Assembly (NCBI RefSeq): GCF_011170125.1
Contig: NZ_BLLN01000003.1
Coordinates: 1,498,501-1,562,500 of the forward strand
Direction of reading: 5' to 3'
Length of the DNA stretch: 64,000 nt
Source: Streptomyces diastaticus subsp. diastaticus
GTDB lineage: Bacteria > Actinomycetota > Actinomycetes > Streptomycetales > Streptomycetaceae
Every line of letters begins with the position of its first letter. Within the stretch, counting starts at the first letter, position 1. A program made the position numbers and the translations under genes. Positions 1 to 11,147 of the stretch are shown here, piece after piece. The notes beneath the pieces were generated by a model. It saw only the letters and a program-made list of their open reading frames with translations, did not search any database and was not told the origin of the DNA.

Positions 1-48
1 CCGCCCGACCGGCTGCACACGCTCGTCCTGGCGGACGCCGTCGGCTGA
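1..48 (+). CDS. C-terminal end of an unidentified protein
   Basis: Frame 1 is open from the window edge and ends at TGA 46-48, leaving only the last 15 residues (ending LVLADAVG). This is too short to assign a family. It is convergent with the LysR gene, whose stop codon lies 10 bases away. The reading rests only on codon usage and the clean stop. Confidence 0.4.
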   Translation, partial: PPDRLHTLVLADAVG

Positions 49-57
49 CCTCGCCCC

Positions 58-972
58 TCAGCCCTCGGCGGCCGGCTCCCGCACCGTCCCGGTCGTCTCC
101 AGCAGCATCCGCTGGAGTTCCCGGGCGGCGCGCGGCGGGTCGACGTCACCGCGCCGGGCCAGCCCGATGGTCCGGTGCAGCCCCGGGGCGGCGAGCGGCG
201 TCACCTGGAAATCCTGGCCGGCCCGGGCGGCGACCATGCGCGGCACCACGGCGTGGCCGAGCCCGGCGCGGACGAAGCCGAGGACCGCGTCCATCTCGCC
301 GCCCTCCACCGCCAAGGTGGGCTCGAACCCCTCGGCCCGGCAGGCGGAGACGGTCAGCTCCCGCAGGTCGTAGCCGTGCCGGAACATCACCAGCCGCTCA
401 CCGGCCAGGTCGGCGATGCGCACCGGACGGTGTCCGCCGGGGACCGGCACGTCCCGCCCGGAGACCACCACCAGGTCCTCGCGGAGCAGCTCGGTGGTGA
501 GCAGGGCGGGCGCGGGGGCGGGCAGCGGCAGCACCACCAGGGCCAGGTCGAGCGCGCCCCGTGCCAGCTCGCGGACCAGGTCGTGCGAGCCGTTCTCCTC
601 GATCATCAGACGGATGCCCGGGTAGCGGTCGTGGTACGAGCGCAGTACGTCCGGCAGCAGCCCCGTGCACAGGCTCGGGGTGGCGCCGAGGCGGACCCGG
701 CCGCTGCGCAGCTGGGCCAGCTCCTGCACCTCGTGGCGGGCGGTGTCGGCGTCGGCGAGGATGCGCCGGGCCAGTGGCAGCAGGGCCTCCCCCGCGTCGG
801 TGAGGGTGATGTTCCCCCGCGCGCGCAGGAAGAGGTCGGCGCCCAGCTCCCGCTCCAGAGCCCGGATCTGCTGGGAGAGGGAGGGCTGCGCCACGTGCAC
901 CATCTCGGCGGCCCGGGTGAAGTGGCGGGTCTCGGCGACCGCCACGAAGTAGTGGAGCTGCTGGAACTGCAT
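58..972 (-). CDS. LysR-family transcriptional regulator
   Basis: This 304-residue protein has the LysR layout. An N-terminal winged helix-turn-helix (residues about 1-60, with the HFTRAAEMVHVAQPSLSQQI recognition region) is followed by a linker helix and a periplasmic-binding-protein-like effector domain (about 90-295). It is transcribed away from sdhCAB, and a LysR-type dyad lies in the shared intergenic region, so it probably autoregulates and controls the succinate dehydrogenase operon. The effector is not evident from sequence. Length is normal for the family. The ATG start at 972 is the only one that keeps the whole DNA-binding domain. Confidence 0.9.
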   Translation of the reverse strand: MQFQQLHYFVAVAETRHFTRAAEMVHVAQPSLSQQIRALERELGADLFLRARGNITLTDAGEALLPLARRILADADTARHEVQELAQLRSGRVRLGATPSLCTGLLPDVLRSYHDRYPGIRLMIEENGSHDLVRELARGALDLALVVLPLPAPAPALLTTELLREDLVVVSGRDVPVPGGHRPVRIADLAGERLVMFRHGYDLRELTVSACRAEGFEPTLAVEGGEMDAVLGFVRAGLGHAVVPRMVAARAGQDFQVTPLAAPGLHRTIGLARRGDVDPPRAARELQRMLLETTGTVREPAAEG

Positions 973-991
973 AACGGCACATTACACCCGA

Positions 992-1006
992 ATAGGCTAC
1001 GGCTAT
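992..1006. promoter_or_regulatory. LysR-type T-N11-A operator between lysR and sdhC
   Basis: ATAG-N7-CTAT is a perfect 4-bp dyad containing the T-N11-A signature (T993, A1005). It lies 20 bases upstream of the lysR start and about 55 bases before sdhC. Its place in the divergent promoter region and its match to classic LysR boxes support it as the site for the adjacent regulator. A short dyad like this could occur by chance. Confidence 0.5.
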
Positions 1007-1059
1007 GGAAATGAGCCGTACCATGTCTTGGACCTCTCGGGCCTTCCGGCCCTACCGTC

Positions 1060-1773
1060 ATGCCCATGGCTCTGGCAACGAGGACGGACCGACGGCCGTC
1101 CACGATCCGCACGCTCTGGGACTCGTCCGTCGGCAAGAAGACCGTGATGGCCGTCACCGGCCTGATCATGCTGCTCTACCTGGTCGTCCACATGCTGGGC
1201 AACCTGAAGATCTTCTTCGGAGCCGGTGAGTTCAACGGCTACGCCGCCTGGCTGCGCACCATGGGCGAGCCCTTCCTGCACCACGAGTGGGCGCTGTGGA
1301 TCGTGCGGGTCGTGCTGCTGGCAGCCGTCGTCCTGCACGCCGTCTCCGCCGCCCAGCTCAGCCGCCGTGACATCAGGGCCCGCCCGGTCAAGTACGTCCA
1401 CAAGCGGCCGAGGGCCGGCTACGCCACCCGCACCATGCGCTGGGGCGGGATCATCCTCGGCCTGTTCATCGTCTGGCACATCCTGGATCTGACCACGGGC
1501 ACCGTCCACGCCGGCGACTTCCAGCACGGCCAGGCCTACCAGAACGTCGTCGGGACCTTCTCCACCTGGTACGGCAACACCATCTACATCGTCGCGATGG
1601 TCGCCCTCGGCCTGCACATCCAGCACGGCTTCTGGAGCGCCGCCCAGACCCTCGGCGCGGGCAGCGGGAGCCGGGACCGGCTGCTGAAGGCCACCGCCAA
1701 CGTCCTGGCCCTCCTCCTGACCCTCGGCTTCATCGCCGTACCCGTCGCCGTCATGACCGGATTGGTGAGCTGA
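1060..1773 (+). CDS. sdhC: succinate dehydrogenase cytochrome b subunit
   Basis: This 237-residue membrane protein has five hydrophobic segments, which fits the single-subunit, di-heme b558-type anchor of menaquinone-linked succinate dehydrogenases (TIGR02046-like). Likely heme-ligand histidines lie in VVHMLGN, FLHHEW, VVLHAV, VWHIL and LHIQHG. It anchors SdhA and SdhB in the cytoplasmic membrane and passes electrons to menaquinone. It is the first gene of sdhCAB, ending two bases before the sdhA start. An in-frame ATG at 1066 is an alternative start; no clear Shine-Dalgarno favours either. Confidence 0.92.
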   Translation: MPMALATRTDRRPSTIRTLWDSSVGKKTVMAVTGLIMLLYLVVHMLGNLKIFFGAGEFNGYAAWLRTMGEPFLHHEWALWIVRVVLLAAVVLHAVSAAQLSRRDIRARPVKYVHKRPRAGYATRTMRWGGIILGLFIVWHILDLTTGTVHAGDFQHGQAYQNVVGTFSTWYGNTIYIVAMVALGLHIQHGFWSAAQTLGAGSGSRDRLLKATANVLALLLTLGFIAVPVAVMTGLVS

Positions 1774-1775
1774 CC

Positions 1776-3727
<1,952 letters not shown>

Positions 3728-3731
<4 letters not shown>

Positions 3732-4477
3732 AGCTCACCCTGCGCGTCTGGCGGCAGAAGAACGCCGACGAGCCCGGCGCCATGTCCACCTACGAGGTGG
3801 ACGGCATCAGCCAGGACATGTCCTTCCTGGAGATGCTCGACACCCTCAACGAAGAGCTCACCCTCAAGGGCGAGGACCCGGTCGCCTTCGACCACGACTG
3901 CCGCGAGGGCATCTGCGGCGCGTGCAGCCTCGTCATCAACGGCGACGCGCACGGCCCGGAGCGGACCACCACCTGCCAGCTCCACATGCGCTCGTTCTCC
4001 GACGGCGACACCATCGACGTCGAGCCGTGGCGGGCCTCGGCCTTCCCGGTCGTCAAGGACCTCGTCGTCGACCGGTCCGCCTTCGACCGCGTCATCCAGT
4101 CCGGCGGCTACATCTCGGCGCCCACCGGTACCGCCCCCGAGGCGCACGCCACCCCGGTGCCCAAGCCAGACGCCGACTACGCCTTCGAGAACGCCGAGTG
4201 CATCGGCTGCGGGGCCTGCGTGGCGGCCTGCCCCAACGGCTCGGCGATGCTCTTCACCGCCGCCAAGGTCAGCCACCTCAACGTCCTCCCGCAGGGCGCG
4301 CCCGAACGCGAGTCCCGCGTGCTGGACATGGTGGCCACCATGGACGCGGAGGGCTTCGGCGGCTGCACCCTCGCCGGGGAGTGCGCCACCGCCTGTCCGA
4401 AGGGCATCCCGCTCTTCTCCATCACCCACATGAACAAGGAGTGGCTGCGCGCCACCCGCAAGGGCGGCCGGCGCTGA
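3728..4477 (+). CDS. sdhB: succinate dehydrogenase iron-sulfur subunit
   Basis: This 249-residue subunit carries the three Fe-S clusters linking SdhA to the membrane anchor. An N-terminal [2Fe-2S] ferredoxin domain has CREGICGAC plus a later TTCQLH cysteine. The C-terminal domain has [12 protein letters not shown] for the [4Fe-4S] cluster, and [14 protein letters not shown] supplies the remaining cysteines for the [3Fe-4S] cluster. The start ATG overlaps the sdhA stop. It is the last gene of the operon and is followed at once by a GC hairpin. Confidence 0.95.
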
Positions 4478-4497
4478 CCCGCCCCCGTACAGGCGGG
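4478..4497 (+). terminator. hairpin terminator after sdhCAB
   Basis: CCCGCC (4478-4483) and GGCGGG (4492-4497) form a short GC stem starting right after the sdhB stop. No U-tract follows, as is common for actinobacterial terminators. It also sits between sdhB and the convergent gene ending at 4632. Confidence 0.5.
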
Positions 4498-4631
4498 GCC
4501 GGCCGTGGTGCTCAACCCTCCGGTCCCGTCCCGTGTCCCGCGCCCTTCCGGCGGGCCACCCCGAGAGCCTCGTCACCGTCCCGGCCGGTCGGTGGCGGGG
4601 CTCCCGTGCGTTTCGCGGGCCCCGGGGGGCC

Positions 4632-5696
4632 TCAGCGGGCGCCGGACGGGACCAGCCCCGCGAGCCGGGCCAGCCGCCGGTAGGAGTCCAGCAGCCCCGC
4701 GCGGTCGTACGTGCTGGTCGTCACCAGCACCTCCTGGGCCCCTGTCGCCTCGATCAGCCCGCCCAGCCGCTCCGTCACCTGCTCCTCGGTGCCGGACACC
4801 CCGCCGTCCAGCCCGCTCTCCAGCAGGCCCCGCTGCCGCTCCGGGAGGTCCATGGCCTCGATCCGCGCGGCCGGGGCCAGCGGCGGGAAGGTGCCGTGGG
4901 TGCGCGCGTGCGACATCGCCCACGCCTCGGGGAGCAACAGGCGGCGGGCCGCCCGCTCGTCCGGGGCGAGGGCGACCTCGCCGGAGACCACGACGTACGG
5001 GTCGGCGGCCCAGGGGCCGGGGCGGAACTCCTCGCGGTAGGTCCGCGCCGCCCGGACCAGCTTCTCCCGGCGCGGGCCGCCGATCACCAGCGGCAGCCCC
5101 GCCGCCGCGGCCGTCCGCGCGCCCGCCCCCGTGGCCAGGACGAAGGCGGGGACGCGCACGGCGTCCGCCGGCCGGGCGCGTACTCCCGAGGCGGCGGGCC
5201 CCTCGAAGTAGCCGAGGAGCTCGGCGAGGCGCTCGGGGAAGGCATCCGCCTCGTCCTTGCCCCGGCCCAGGGCCCTGCGGACCCCGTCGGTGAACCCGAC
5301 CGAGCGGCCGAGCCCCATGTCGATCCGGCCGGGGAAGAGCGACTCCAGCACACCGAACTGCTCGGCCACCACCAGCGGCTGGTGGTTGGGGAGCATCACC
5401 CCGCCGGTGCCGACCCGGATGCGGGCGGTCGCCGAGGCCACCGCCGCCGCGAGCACCGCCGGCGCGGAGCCGGCGACTCCCGGCACCCCGTGGTGCTCCG
5501 AGACCCAGAACCGGTGGTACCCGAGCCGCTCCGCCTCCCGCGCCAGCGCCACCGTCTCGCGCAGCGCCTCACCCACCGGGCGTCCCTCGCGTACCCGGGA
5601 GCGGTCCAGGACGGAGAAGCGGACCCCCGGGAAGGCGCCCGCACCGGTGGCGGGGGAGGGGGGCACGGGGCCGGACGGGCCGATCACGGTATTCAC
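4632..5696 (-). CDS. LLM-class flavin-dependent oxidoreductase (MsnO8-like)
   Basis: This 354-residue protein is related to bacterial luciferase-like monooxygenases. Family features include FSVLDRSRVREG near the N terminus, ERLGYHRFWVSEHH, VGTGGVMLPNHQPLVVAEQF and the GRIDMGLGRS segment. Such enzymes use FMNH2 and O2, or F420 in some relatives; the substrate cannot be told from sequence. It stands alone, convergent with sdhB and divergent from the HAD gene. The GTG start at 5696 is preceded by a purine-rich run placed too close for an ideal ribosome site, so a slightly later start is possible. Confidence 0.85.
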   Translation of the reverse strand: MNTVIGPSGPVPPSPATGAGAFPGVRFSVLDRSRVREGRPVGEALRETVALAREAERLGYHRFWVSEHHGVPGVAGSAPAVLAAAVASATARIRVGTGGVMLPNHQPLVVAEQFGVLESLFPGRIDMGLGRSVGFTDGVRRALGRGKDEADAFPERLAELLGYFEGPAASGVRARPADAVRVPAFVLATGAGARTAAAAGLPLVIGGPRREKLVRAARTYREEFRPGPWAADPYVVVSGEVALAPDERAARRLLLPEAWAMSHARTHGTFPPLAPAARIEAMDLPERQRGLLESGLDGGVSGTEEQVTERLGGLIEATGAQEVLVTTSTYDRAGLLDSYRRLARLAGLVPSGAR

Positions 5697-5781
5697 CTCC
5701 GCTGCAACGCCGCACGCCGCTCGGACGATTCCCCCGAGGTCCCGACGGCCGCCGCCGCCCGCCGGGCGCTACGGTGTCCCG

Positions 5782-6267
5782 GTGACCGAGCCGCGCCCGA
5801 TCGCCGTCTTCGACCTCGACGGCACCCTCGCCGACACCGCCCACCGCCAGCACTTCCTGGAGCACTCCCCGCGCGACTGGCGCGGCTTCTTCGCCGCGGC
5901 GCCCCAGGACCCGCCACTGTCCGAGGGCGTCGCGCTGGCCCGCGAGGCCGCCGCCGACTGCGACCTGCTCTACCTGACGGGCCGTCCGGAGCGGTGCCGG
6001 GCCGACACCGAGGCGTGGCTGCGGGCGCACGGACTGCCCGAGGGGCCCGTGCTCATGCGCGGCGACCACGACCGGCGCCCGGCCGTGCGCACCAAGCTGG
6101 AGGCGCTGCGCGGCCTGCGGGCCACCCGGACCGTGCGGATGCTCGTGGACGACGACCCGCTGGTCCTCGCGGAGGCGGAGCGGGCCGGGTTCCGGGCGGT
6201 GGCGGCCGACTGGGGCCGCACCTCGCGGGAGTTGCGCGCCGGGCAGGAGCGCGAGGGCCGGACCTGA
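5782..6267 (+). CDS. HAD-superfamily phosphatase
   Basis: This small, cap-less HAD hydrolase (161 residues from the GTG) carries the catalytic motif FDLDGTLAD at the N terminus (nucleophile Asp), YLTGRPERCR as the second motif and MLVDDDPL as the acidic motif that binds magnesium. It is probably a phosphatase for a small phosphorylated metabolite or nucleotide; the substrate is unknown. It runs convergent with dodecin. GC hairpin-forming sequence (about 6280-6303) between the two stops could terminate both genes. Confidence 0.8.
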   Translation: MTEPRPIAVFDLDGTLADTAHRQHFLEHSPRDWRGFFAAAPQDPPLSEGVALAREAAADCDLLYLTGRPERCRADTEAWLRAHGLPEGPVLMRGDHDRRPAVRTKLEALRGLRATRTVRMLVDDDPLVLAEAERAGFRAVAADWGRTSRELRAGQEREGRT

Positions 6268-6308
6268 ACCGGTCCGGGGCGGCCCCCGCCCGGGGCGGGG
6301 CGGCGCCG

Positions 6309-6530
6309 TCAGGCGCCGTCGGGGCCCTCCAGGCGGAAGCCGACCTTCAGCCCCACCTGGTAGTGCGCGACGTGCCCGTCGGCGATCGCCCCGCGCACCT
6401 GGGTGACCTCGAACCAGTCGAGGCCGCGCAGAGTCTGGGAGGCGCGTTCGATACCGTTGCGGATCGCCTGGTCCACGCCTTCGGGTGAGGTGCCGACGAT
6501 CTCGGTGACGCGGTAGACGTGATCGGACAT
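6309..6530 (-). CDS. dodecin family flavin-binding protein
   Basis: This 73-residue protein matches dodecin across its full length, including the GLDWFEVTQVRG segment whose tryptophan stacks on the flavin and the glutamine nearby. Dodecins form hollow dodecamers that store or buffer FMN and its precursors or breakdown products. It is a single-gene unit. The ATG at 6530 gives a normal-length protein. Confidence 0.92.
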   Translation of the reverse strand: MSDHVYRVTEIVGTSPEGVDQAIRNGIERASQTLRGLDWFEVTQVRGAIADGHVAHYQVGLKVGFRLEGPDGA

Positions 6531-6628
6531 GGCGGACGTCCTCCTCCGGTACGGGCGGGCTCCCCGAGACGGTTGTCGTCACCCAACCGTAATGGGCGGA
6601 TTCGCCCGCGGCCTCTTGACCGGCGATT

Positions 6629-6640
6629 TGGTCTATACCA
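6629..6640. promoter_or_regulatory. DasR-responsive element (dre-like site)
   Basis: The sequence TGGTCTATACCA is a palindrome with one deviation from the core TGGTCTAGACCA recognised by DasR, the GntR regulator of N-acetylglucosamine metabolism in Streptomyces. It lies 88 bases upstream of the lipoprotein start and close to the probable core promoter, which suits repression. The assignment rests on consensus match only. Confidence 0.6.
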
Positions 6641-6727
6641 GGGTGGTGCGTACACCCGTACGAGCGCGCGCGCTGCCCCCCACGTCGGGACCGTCTCCCT
6701 CCTGTTTGAAGGCAGAAAGCGACCCAC

Positions 6728-7993
6728 GTGAAGACCCGCTGTACCACCCTCGTCGTGTTCCTGGCCTCCGCCTCCCTCCTGACGGGGTGCGGGCTCCTCC
6801 CCGGTGGCGACGACCGGGAGGAGATCACCCTCTGGTTGATGAAGGGCAGTGCGACGGCCGGGTTCGTCGAGCGGTTCACGAAGGAGTTCGAGAAGGAGCA
6901 CCCCTCGCTGAGCCTCAAGGTCGAGGTGCAGGAGTGGACCGGCATCACCGGCAAGGTCGACGAGGCCCTCAAGTCGGACGACCACGACACCGCCCCCGAC
7001 GTCATCGAGGTGGGCAACACCCAGGTCGCCCAGTACGTCGACGGCGGCGGCCTGGTCGACCTGACCCTGGAGTCGATGCGCGACCTCGGCATGGACGACT
7101 GGGTGCCCGGCCTCGCCGATCCCGGCCGTTTCGGGGGCTCGCAGTACGGCATCCCCTGGTACGCCGCCAACCGTGTGGTGATCTACAACAAGGACGTCTT
7201 CGCCGAGGCCGGCGTCTCCGAGCCGCCGAAGACCCGCGCGCAGTGGCTCGCCGACACCGAGAAGATCAACGAGTCCGGCCGTCAGGGCATCTACCTCGCC
7301 GGACAGGACTGGTACACCCTCTCCGGCTTCATCTGGGACGAGGGCGGAGACCTCGCCAAGGAGTCCGGCAACATCTGGGAAGGCGCCCTGGACACCCCCG
7401 CCGCCCTGCGCGGCATGGACTTCTACCGCCGGCTCCAGGAACTCGGCAAGGGCCCGAAGGACGCCGACGAGGAGAACCCGCCGCAGGCAGAGGTCTTCGC
7501 CAAGGGCGACGTCGGCCAGATCATCACCGTGCCGGGCACCGCCCAGACCATCGTCGAGGAGAACCCCGCCCTCAAGGGCAAGCTCGGCTTCTTCCCCGTG
7601 CCCGGCAAGACCGCCGCCAAGCCCGGCGCCGTCTTCACCGGCGGCTCCGACCTCGTGGTCCGCGAGAAGACCGACAACCGCGCCGGGGCCGTCGAGCTCA
7701 TCAAGGCACTCGCCGGCGAGAAGTGGCAGATCGACCTCGCCAAGACGATGAACTACGTGCCCAACAAGACCACGCTCGCCGACGCCGTCAGCGCCGACGA
7801 GGGGTCGGCCGCGATGGCCGAGGGCGCCGCCCACGGCCGGGCGACGCCCAACTCCCCGCGCTGGGCCGCCGTCGAGGGTGACAACCCGATCAAGGCGTAC
7901 ATGACCGAGGTGCTCACCGGCACCGACCCCGAGACCGCCGCCAAGGCCGCCTCTAAGCGCATCACCAAGACGCTCGACCTGCGCACCCGCTGA
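6728..7993 (+). CDS. ABC transporter sugar-binding lipoprotein (orphan)
   Basis: This 421-residue extracytoplasmic solute-binding protein of the carbohydrate class has an N-terminal lipoprotein signal with lipobox LLTGC (about residues 17-21), then a two-lobed binding fold (ITLWLMKGS, VIEVGNTQVAQYVDGG, YGIPWYAANRVVIYNK, VFTGGSDLVV). No permease or ATPase genes lie nearby, so it must share a transporter encoded elsewhere. The DasR-like operator upstream suggests an amino-sugar or chito-oligosaccharide ligand. It is convergent with egtD and separated from it by a long hairpin. Confidence 0.88.
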   Translation: MKTRCTTLVVFLASASLLTGCGLLPGGDDREEITLWLMKGSATAGFVERFTKEFEKEHPSLSLKVEVQEWTGITGKVDEALKSDDHDTAPDVIEVGNTQVAQYVDGGGLVDLTLESMRDLGMDDWVPGLADPGRFGGSQYGIPWYAANRVVIYNKDVFAEAGVSEPPKTRAQWLADTEKINESGRQGIYLAGQDWYTLSGFIWDEGGDLAKESGNIWEGALDTPAALRGMDFYRRLQELGKGPKDADEENPPQAEVFAKGDVGQIITVPGTAQTIVEENPALKGKLGFFPVPGKTAAKPGAVFTGGSDLVVREKTDNRAGAVELIKALAGEKWQIDLAKTMNYVPNKTTLADAVSADEGSAAMAEGAAHGRATPNSPRWAAVEGDNPIKAYMTEVLTGTDPETAAKAASKRITKTLDLRTR

Positions 7994-8005
7994 CCGCGCG
8001 GCGAC

Positions 8006-8036
8006 GCGCCCGGGGGCCGCCGGGGCCCCCGGGCGC
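8006..8036. terminator. bidirectional terminator between lipoprotein gene and egtD
   Basis: A perfect 13-bp GC stem, GCGCCCGGGGGCC (8006-8018) pairing with 8024-8036 around a 5-base loop, lies just between two convergent stop codons. This is the expected position for a shared transcription terminator. Confidence 0.75.
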
Positions 8037-8042
8037 ACGTCG

Positions 8043-9005
8043 TCAGGCCAGCGACAGCGAGAGGGCGAACCGTCCCGCCCGGTCCGTCCACCAGCCGGCC
8101 GCGGTGAGGCCGGCCGCCGCCAGTTCCGCGCGTACGCCCTCCTCACGGAACTTCGCCGACACCTCCGTCCGCAGCTCCTCGCCCTCGGCGAACTCCACCG
8201 CCAGATCCAGCGCCGGGATCTTCACCGTGGCCGCAGCCCGGGCCCGCAGCCGCATCTCGATCCACTCCCGCTCCGGGTCCCAGCGGGCCACGTGGTCGAA
8301 GCCGCCGAGGTCGAAGTCGGCACCGAGTTCACGATTGACGACCCGCAGCACGTTCTTGTCGAACTCGGCCGTCACGCCCCGCGCGTCGTCGTAGGCGGCG
8401 ACCAGGGTCTCCTCGTCCTTCACCAGGTCGGTGCCGAGCAGCAGGCCGTCGCCCGGCGCCATCGTCGCCCGTACCGACGACAGGAACGCCGCGCGCTCCG
8501 CGGGCAGCAGATTGCCCAGTGTCCCGCCGAGGAAGGCCACCAGGCGCGGACCCGGCAGCCCCTCGGGCAGCTCCAGCCGCCCGGTGAAGTCGGCGATCAG
8601 CGCGTGCACCCGCAGCCCCGGCCGCTCCCGGGCCAGTGCCTCACCGGCGCCGCGCAACGCGCTCTCGCTCACGTCCACCGGGACGTACGCCTCCAGGCCG
8701 CCCAGCGCGTCCAGCAGCAGCCGGGTCTTCTCCGAGGACCCCGAGCCCAGCTCCACCAGCGTCCGCGCGGGGAGCGCCGCCGCGATCTCACCCGCCCGGT
8801 CCCGGAGGATCTCGCGCTCGGCACGGGTCGGGTAGTACTCCGGGAGCCGGGTGATCTCCTCGAACAGCTCGCTGCCCCGCGCGTCGTAGAACCACTTGGG
8901 CGGCAGCGTCTTGGGTGCCGAGGTGAGACCGGCGCGGACGTCCTCGCGCAGGGCGGCACCGGTGGCGTCCTCGGGCAGGGTGCGGGTGATGCGGAACGGG
9001 CTCAC
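8043..9005 (-). CDS. egtD: L-histidine N-alpha-methyltransferase (ergothioneine biosynthesis)
   Basis: This 320-residue SAM-dependent methyltransferase converts histidine to hercynine, the first step of ergothioneine synthesis. Family landmarks are [15 protein letters not shown] near the N terminus, [16 protein letters not shown] as the SAM site, FLGGTLGNL and the conserved LLGTDLVKD. It is the last gene of egtABCD. Its GTG start overlaps the egtC stop (GTGA), so translation is coupled. Length matches mycobacterial EgtD. Confidence 0.95.
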   Translation of the reverse strand: MSPFRITRTLPEDATGAALREDVRAGLTSAPKTLPPKWFYDARGSELFEEITRLPEYYPTRAEREILRDRAGEIAAALPARTLVELGSGSSEKTRLLLDALGGLEAYVPVDVSESALRGAGEALARERPGLRVHALIADFTGRLELPEGLPGPRLVAFLGGTLGNLLPAERAAFLSSVRATMAPGDGLLLGTDLVKDEETLVAAYDDARGVTAEFDKNVLRVVNRELGADFDLGGFDHVARWDPEREWIEMRLRARAAATVKIPALDLAVEFAEGEELRTEVSAKFREEGVRAELAAAGLTAAGWWTDRAGRFALSLSLA

Positions 9006-9757
9006 GCGGAGGGCTCCTTGAGGGGGAGGAGGGTGACTTCCTGGGCATCGGCGAGCAGCAGCGTCCGGTCCGGCACGGCCCGCCACCCCGGCTCGTCGTC
9101 GTAGGGCTCCGAGGCGACCACGCGGCCGCCGGCCGGCCCCTCGCGGTGGAAGAGGGTGTCGCCCCAGGTGGTCGCCGCGACCGAACGGCCGTCGGTCAGC
9201 AGCAGGTTGAGCCGGGAGCCGGGCGCGGCCGCCGCCACGGTGCCGACCGCCCCGGCCAGCGCGCCGCCGGGCTCCTCGCCGCGCCGCAGCCGGTCCCGGA
9301 CCATCGCCCACACCAGGGCCGCGTCGCACCGGGCCTCCAGCTCCAGCAGGGCCAGCGGCTCCAGCGAGGCGGCCGGCTTGGCCAGCGACCGGGGCCACCC
9401 GGCCACCGCGCCGTTGTGGCTGAACAGCCAGGGCCCGTCGGTGTACGGCGCCACCGCCGCCTCCGGGTCCGCCCCGGCCGCCGTCGCGTCGCGTACCGCC
9501 GCCAGCAGCGCCGTGCTGCGTATCACCCGCGCGAGGTCGCCGAAGGACGGGTCGGCCCAGATCGGCCCCGCCCGGCGGTAGCGCGCCGGGACCGGGTCGC
9601 CGGGCGCGTACCAGCCCATGCCGAACCCGTCGGCGTTGACCGTGCCGTACCGCTGGTGGCGCGGCTCCCAGGACTGGCGGAACAGGCTGTGCACCGGCAC
9701 GGAGAGCAGGTCGCCCAGCGGCAGCGCCGGGCCCACGTAGGCCAGATGGCGGCACAT
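9002..9757 (-). CDS. egtC: gamma-glutamyl-hercynylcysteine S-oxide hydrolase
   Basis: This 251-residue Ntn-type class II glutamine amidotransferase-like hydrolase removes the gamma-glutamyl group from gamma-glutamyl-hercynylcysteine sulfoxide. The catalytic Cys is residue 2 ([10 protein letters not shown]), exposed after Met removal. The ADGFGMGWY and [11 protein letters not shown] segments are typical of the family. It lies third in the operon, 19 bases after egtB, and overlaps egtD. Confidence 0.94.
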   Translation of the reverse strand: MCRHLAYVGPALPLGDLLSVPVHSLFRQSWEPRHQRYGTVNADGFGMGWYAPGDPVPARYRRAGPIWADPSFGDLARVIRSTALLAAVRDATAAGADPEAAVAPYTDGPWLFSHNGAVAGWPRSLAKPAASLEPLALLELEARCDAALVWAMVRDRLRRGEEPGGALAGAVGTVAAAAPGSRLNLLLTDGRSVAATTWGDTLFHREGPAGGRVVASEPYDDEPGWRAVPDRTLLLADAQEVTLLPLKEPSA

Positions 9758-9776
9758 CAGGCCCGCCCCCGCCCGC

Positions 9777-11147
9777 TCACGCGGCACCCTCGCCCTCGGC
9801 GGCGTTCCGCGCGGTGCGGAACCCGGCGAAGATCTGCCGGCGCACCGGCAGGTCCCAGTTGCGGAACGTCCCGCGGCAGGCGACCGGGTCCACGCCGAAG
9901 GACCCGCCCCGCAGCACCTTGTGAGCATCCCCGAAGAAGACTTCCGAGTACTCGCGGTACGGGAAGGGCGCGAACCCCGGATACGGCAGGAAGTCGTCGG
10001 CCGTCCACTCCCACACGTCGCCGATGAGCTGCCCGATCCCCAGCGGGGAACGGCCCGCCGGGTAGGCGCCGACCGGGGCGGGGCGCAGATGGCGCTGGCC
10101 CAGGTTGGCGTGGACGGGGCCCGGGTCGGTGTCGCCCCACGGGTAGCGGCGGGCGCGCCCGGAAGCCGGGTCGAACCGGGCGGCCTTCTCCCACTCGGCC
10201 TCCGTCGGCAGCCGCCGCCCGGCCCAGCGGGCGTAGGCGTCCGCCTCGTACCAGCTGACGTGCACCACCGGCTCGTCGGCGGGCACCGGCTCCACCACCC
10301 CGAACCGGCGCCGCACCCAGGCGGTGCCCTCCCGCCGCCAGAACAGCGGTGCCCGCACGTCGTGTTCGCGGACCATCCGCAGCCCCGCCGGGTGCCACCA
10401 CCGCGCCTCGTCGTACCCGCCGTCCTCGATGAACCGCTGGTACGCCCCACAGGTCACCGGGGCCGTGTCGAGCCAGAACGCGGCCACGTCCCGCCGGTGC
10501 GCGGGCCGCTCGTTGTCCAGCGCCCACGGCTCGGCGGAGGTGCCCATGGTGAACGGACCGCCGGGCACCAGCGCCTCCGGGCCCGGCAGCGGGGCCTCGG
10601 CAACCGGGTCCGGCGGCGCCGGGGCGTCCAGCACGGCCGGGCCGCGCCGCAACTGATGGGTGACGAGCATGGTCTCGTCGTGCTGCTGCTCGTGCTGGGC
10701 GACCATGCCGAAGGCGAACCCGGAGGCGGTCAGCCGCTCGCCCTCCACCGGCGCCGAGGCGAGCACGTCCAGCGCCCGGCCCCGCACCTCCGCCGCGTAC
10801 CGCCGGGCCTCCTCGGGAGCGAGCAGCGGCAGGGAGGGCCGTTCGGCGCGCGGATGCTCGAACGCGTCGTACAGCGAGTCGATCTCGGGGCGCAGCGGGT
10901 CGCGCCCGCCGACGGCGCGCACCAGCCACAGCTCCTCCTGGTTGCCGATGTGCGCGAGGTCCCAGACCAGCGGCGACATCAGGGGGGAGTGCTGGGCCGT
11001 CAGCTCCGGGCCCTCCACGCAGTCGGTGAGCAGCGCCGTCCGCTCCCGCGCGGCGAGCAGCGCGGTCAGTGCCCGCTCCCGCAGTGCCTCGGGGCCCGGC
11101 GGGGGCTGCCCGGCGGTCCGCGGTGTGCCGGTGGACGAAGTGGTCAT
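9777..11147 (-). CDS. egtB: hercynine oxygenase
   Basis: This 456-residue non-heme iron enzyme joins gamma-glutamylcysteine (or cysteine) to hercynine with O2, forming the C-S bond and sulfoxide. An N-terminal DinB-like domain carries the iron-binding HX3HXE motif (QHEQQHDETM). A C-terminal formylglycine-generating-enzyme-like domain follows, with VSWYEADAYARWAGRRLPTE, GDVWEWTADDF and VLRGGSF. The egtA gene just upstream suggests gamma-glutamylcysteine is the sulfur donor, as in mycobacteria. The start ATG overlaps the egtA stop. Confidence 0.95.
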   Translation of the reverse strand: MTTSSTGTPRTAGQPPPGPEALRERALTALLAARERTALLTDCVEGPELTAQHSPLMSPLVWDLAHIGNQEELWLVRAVGGRDPLRPEIDSLYDAFEHPRAERPSLPLLAPEEARRYAAEVRGRALDVLASAPVEGERLTASGFAFGMVAQHEQQHDETMLVTHQLRRGPAVLDAPAPPDPVAEAPLPGPEALVPGGPFTMGTSAEPWALDNERPAHRRDVAAFWLDTAPVTCGAYQRFIEDGGYDEARWWHPAGLRMVREHDVRAPLFWRREGTAWVRRRFGVVEPVPADEPVVHVSWYEADAYARWAGRRLPTEAEWEKAARFDPASGRARRYPWGDTDPGPVHANLGQRHLRPAPVGAYPAGRSPLGIGQLIGDVWEWTADDFLPYPGFAPFPYREYSEVFFGDAHKVLRGGSFGVDPVACRGTFRNWDLPVRRQIFAGFRTARNAAEGEGAA

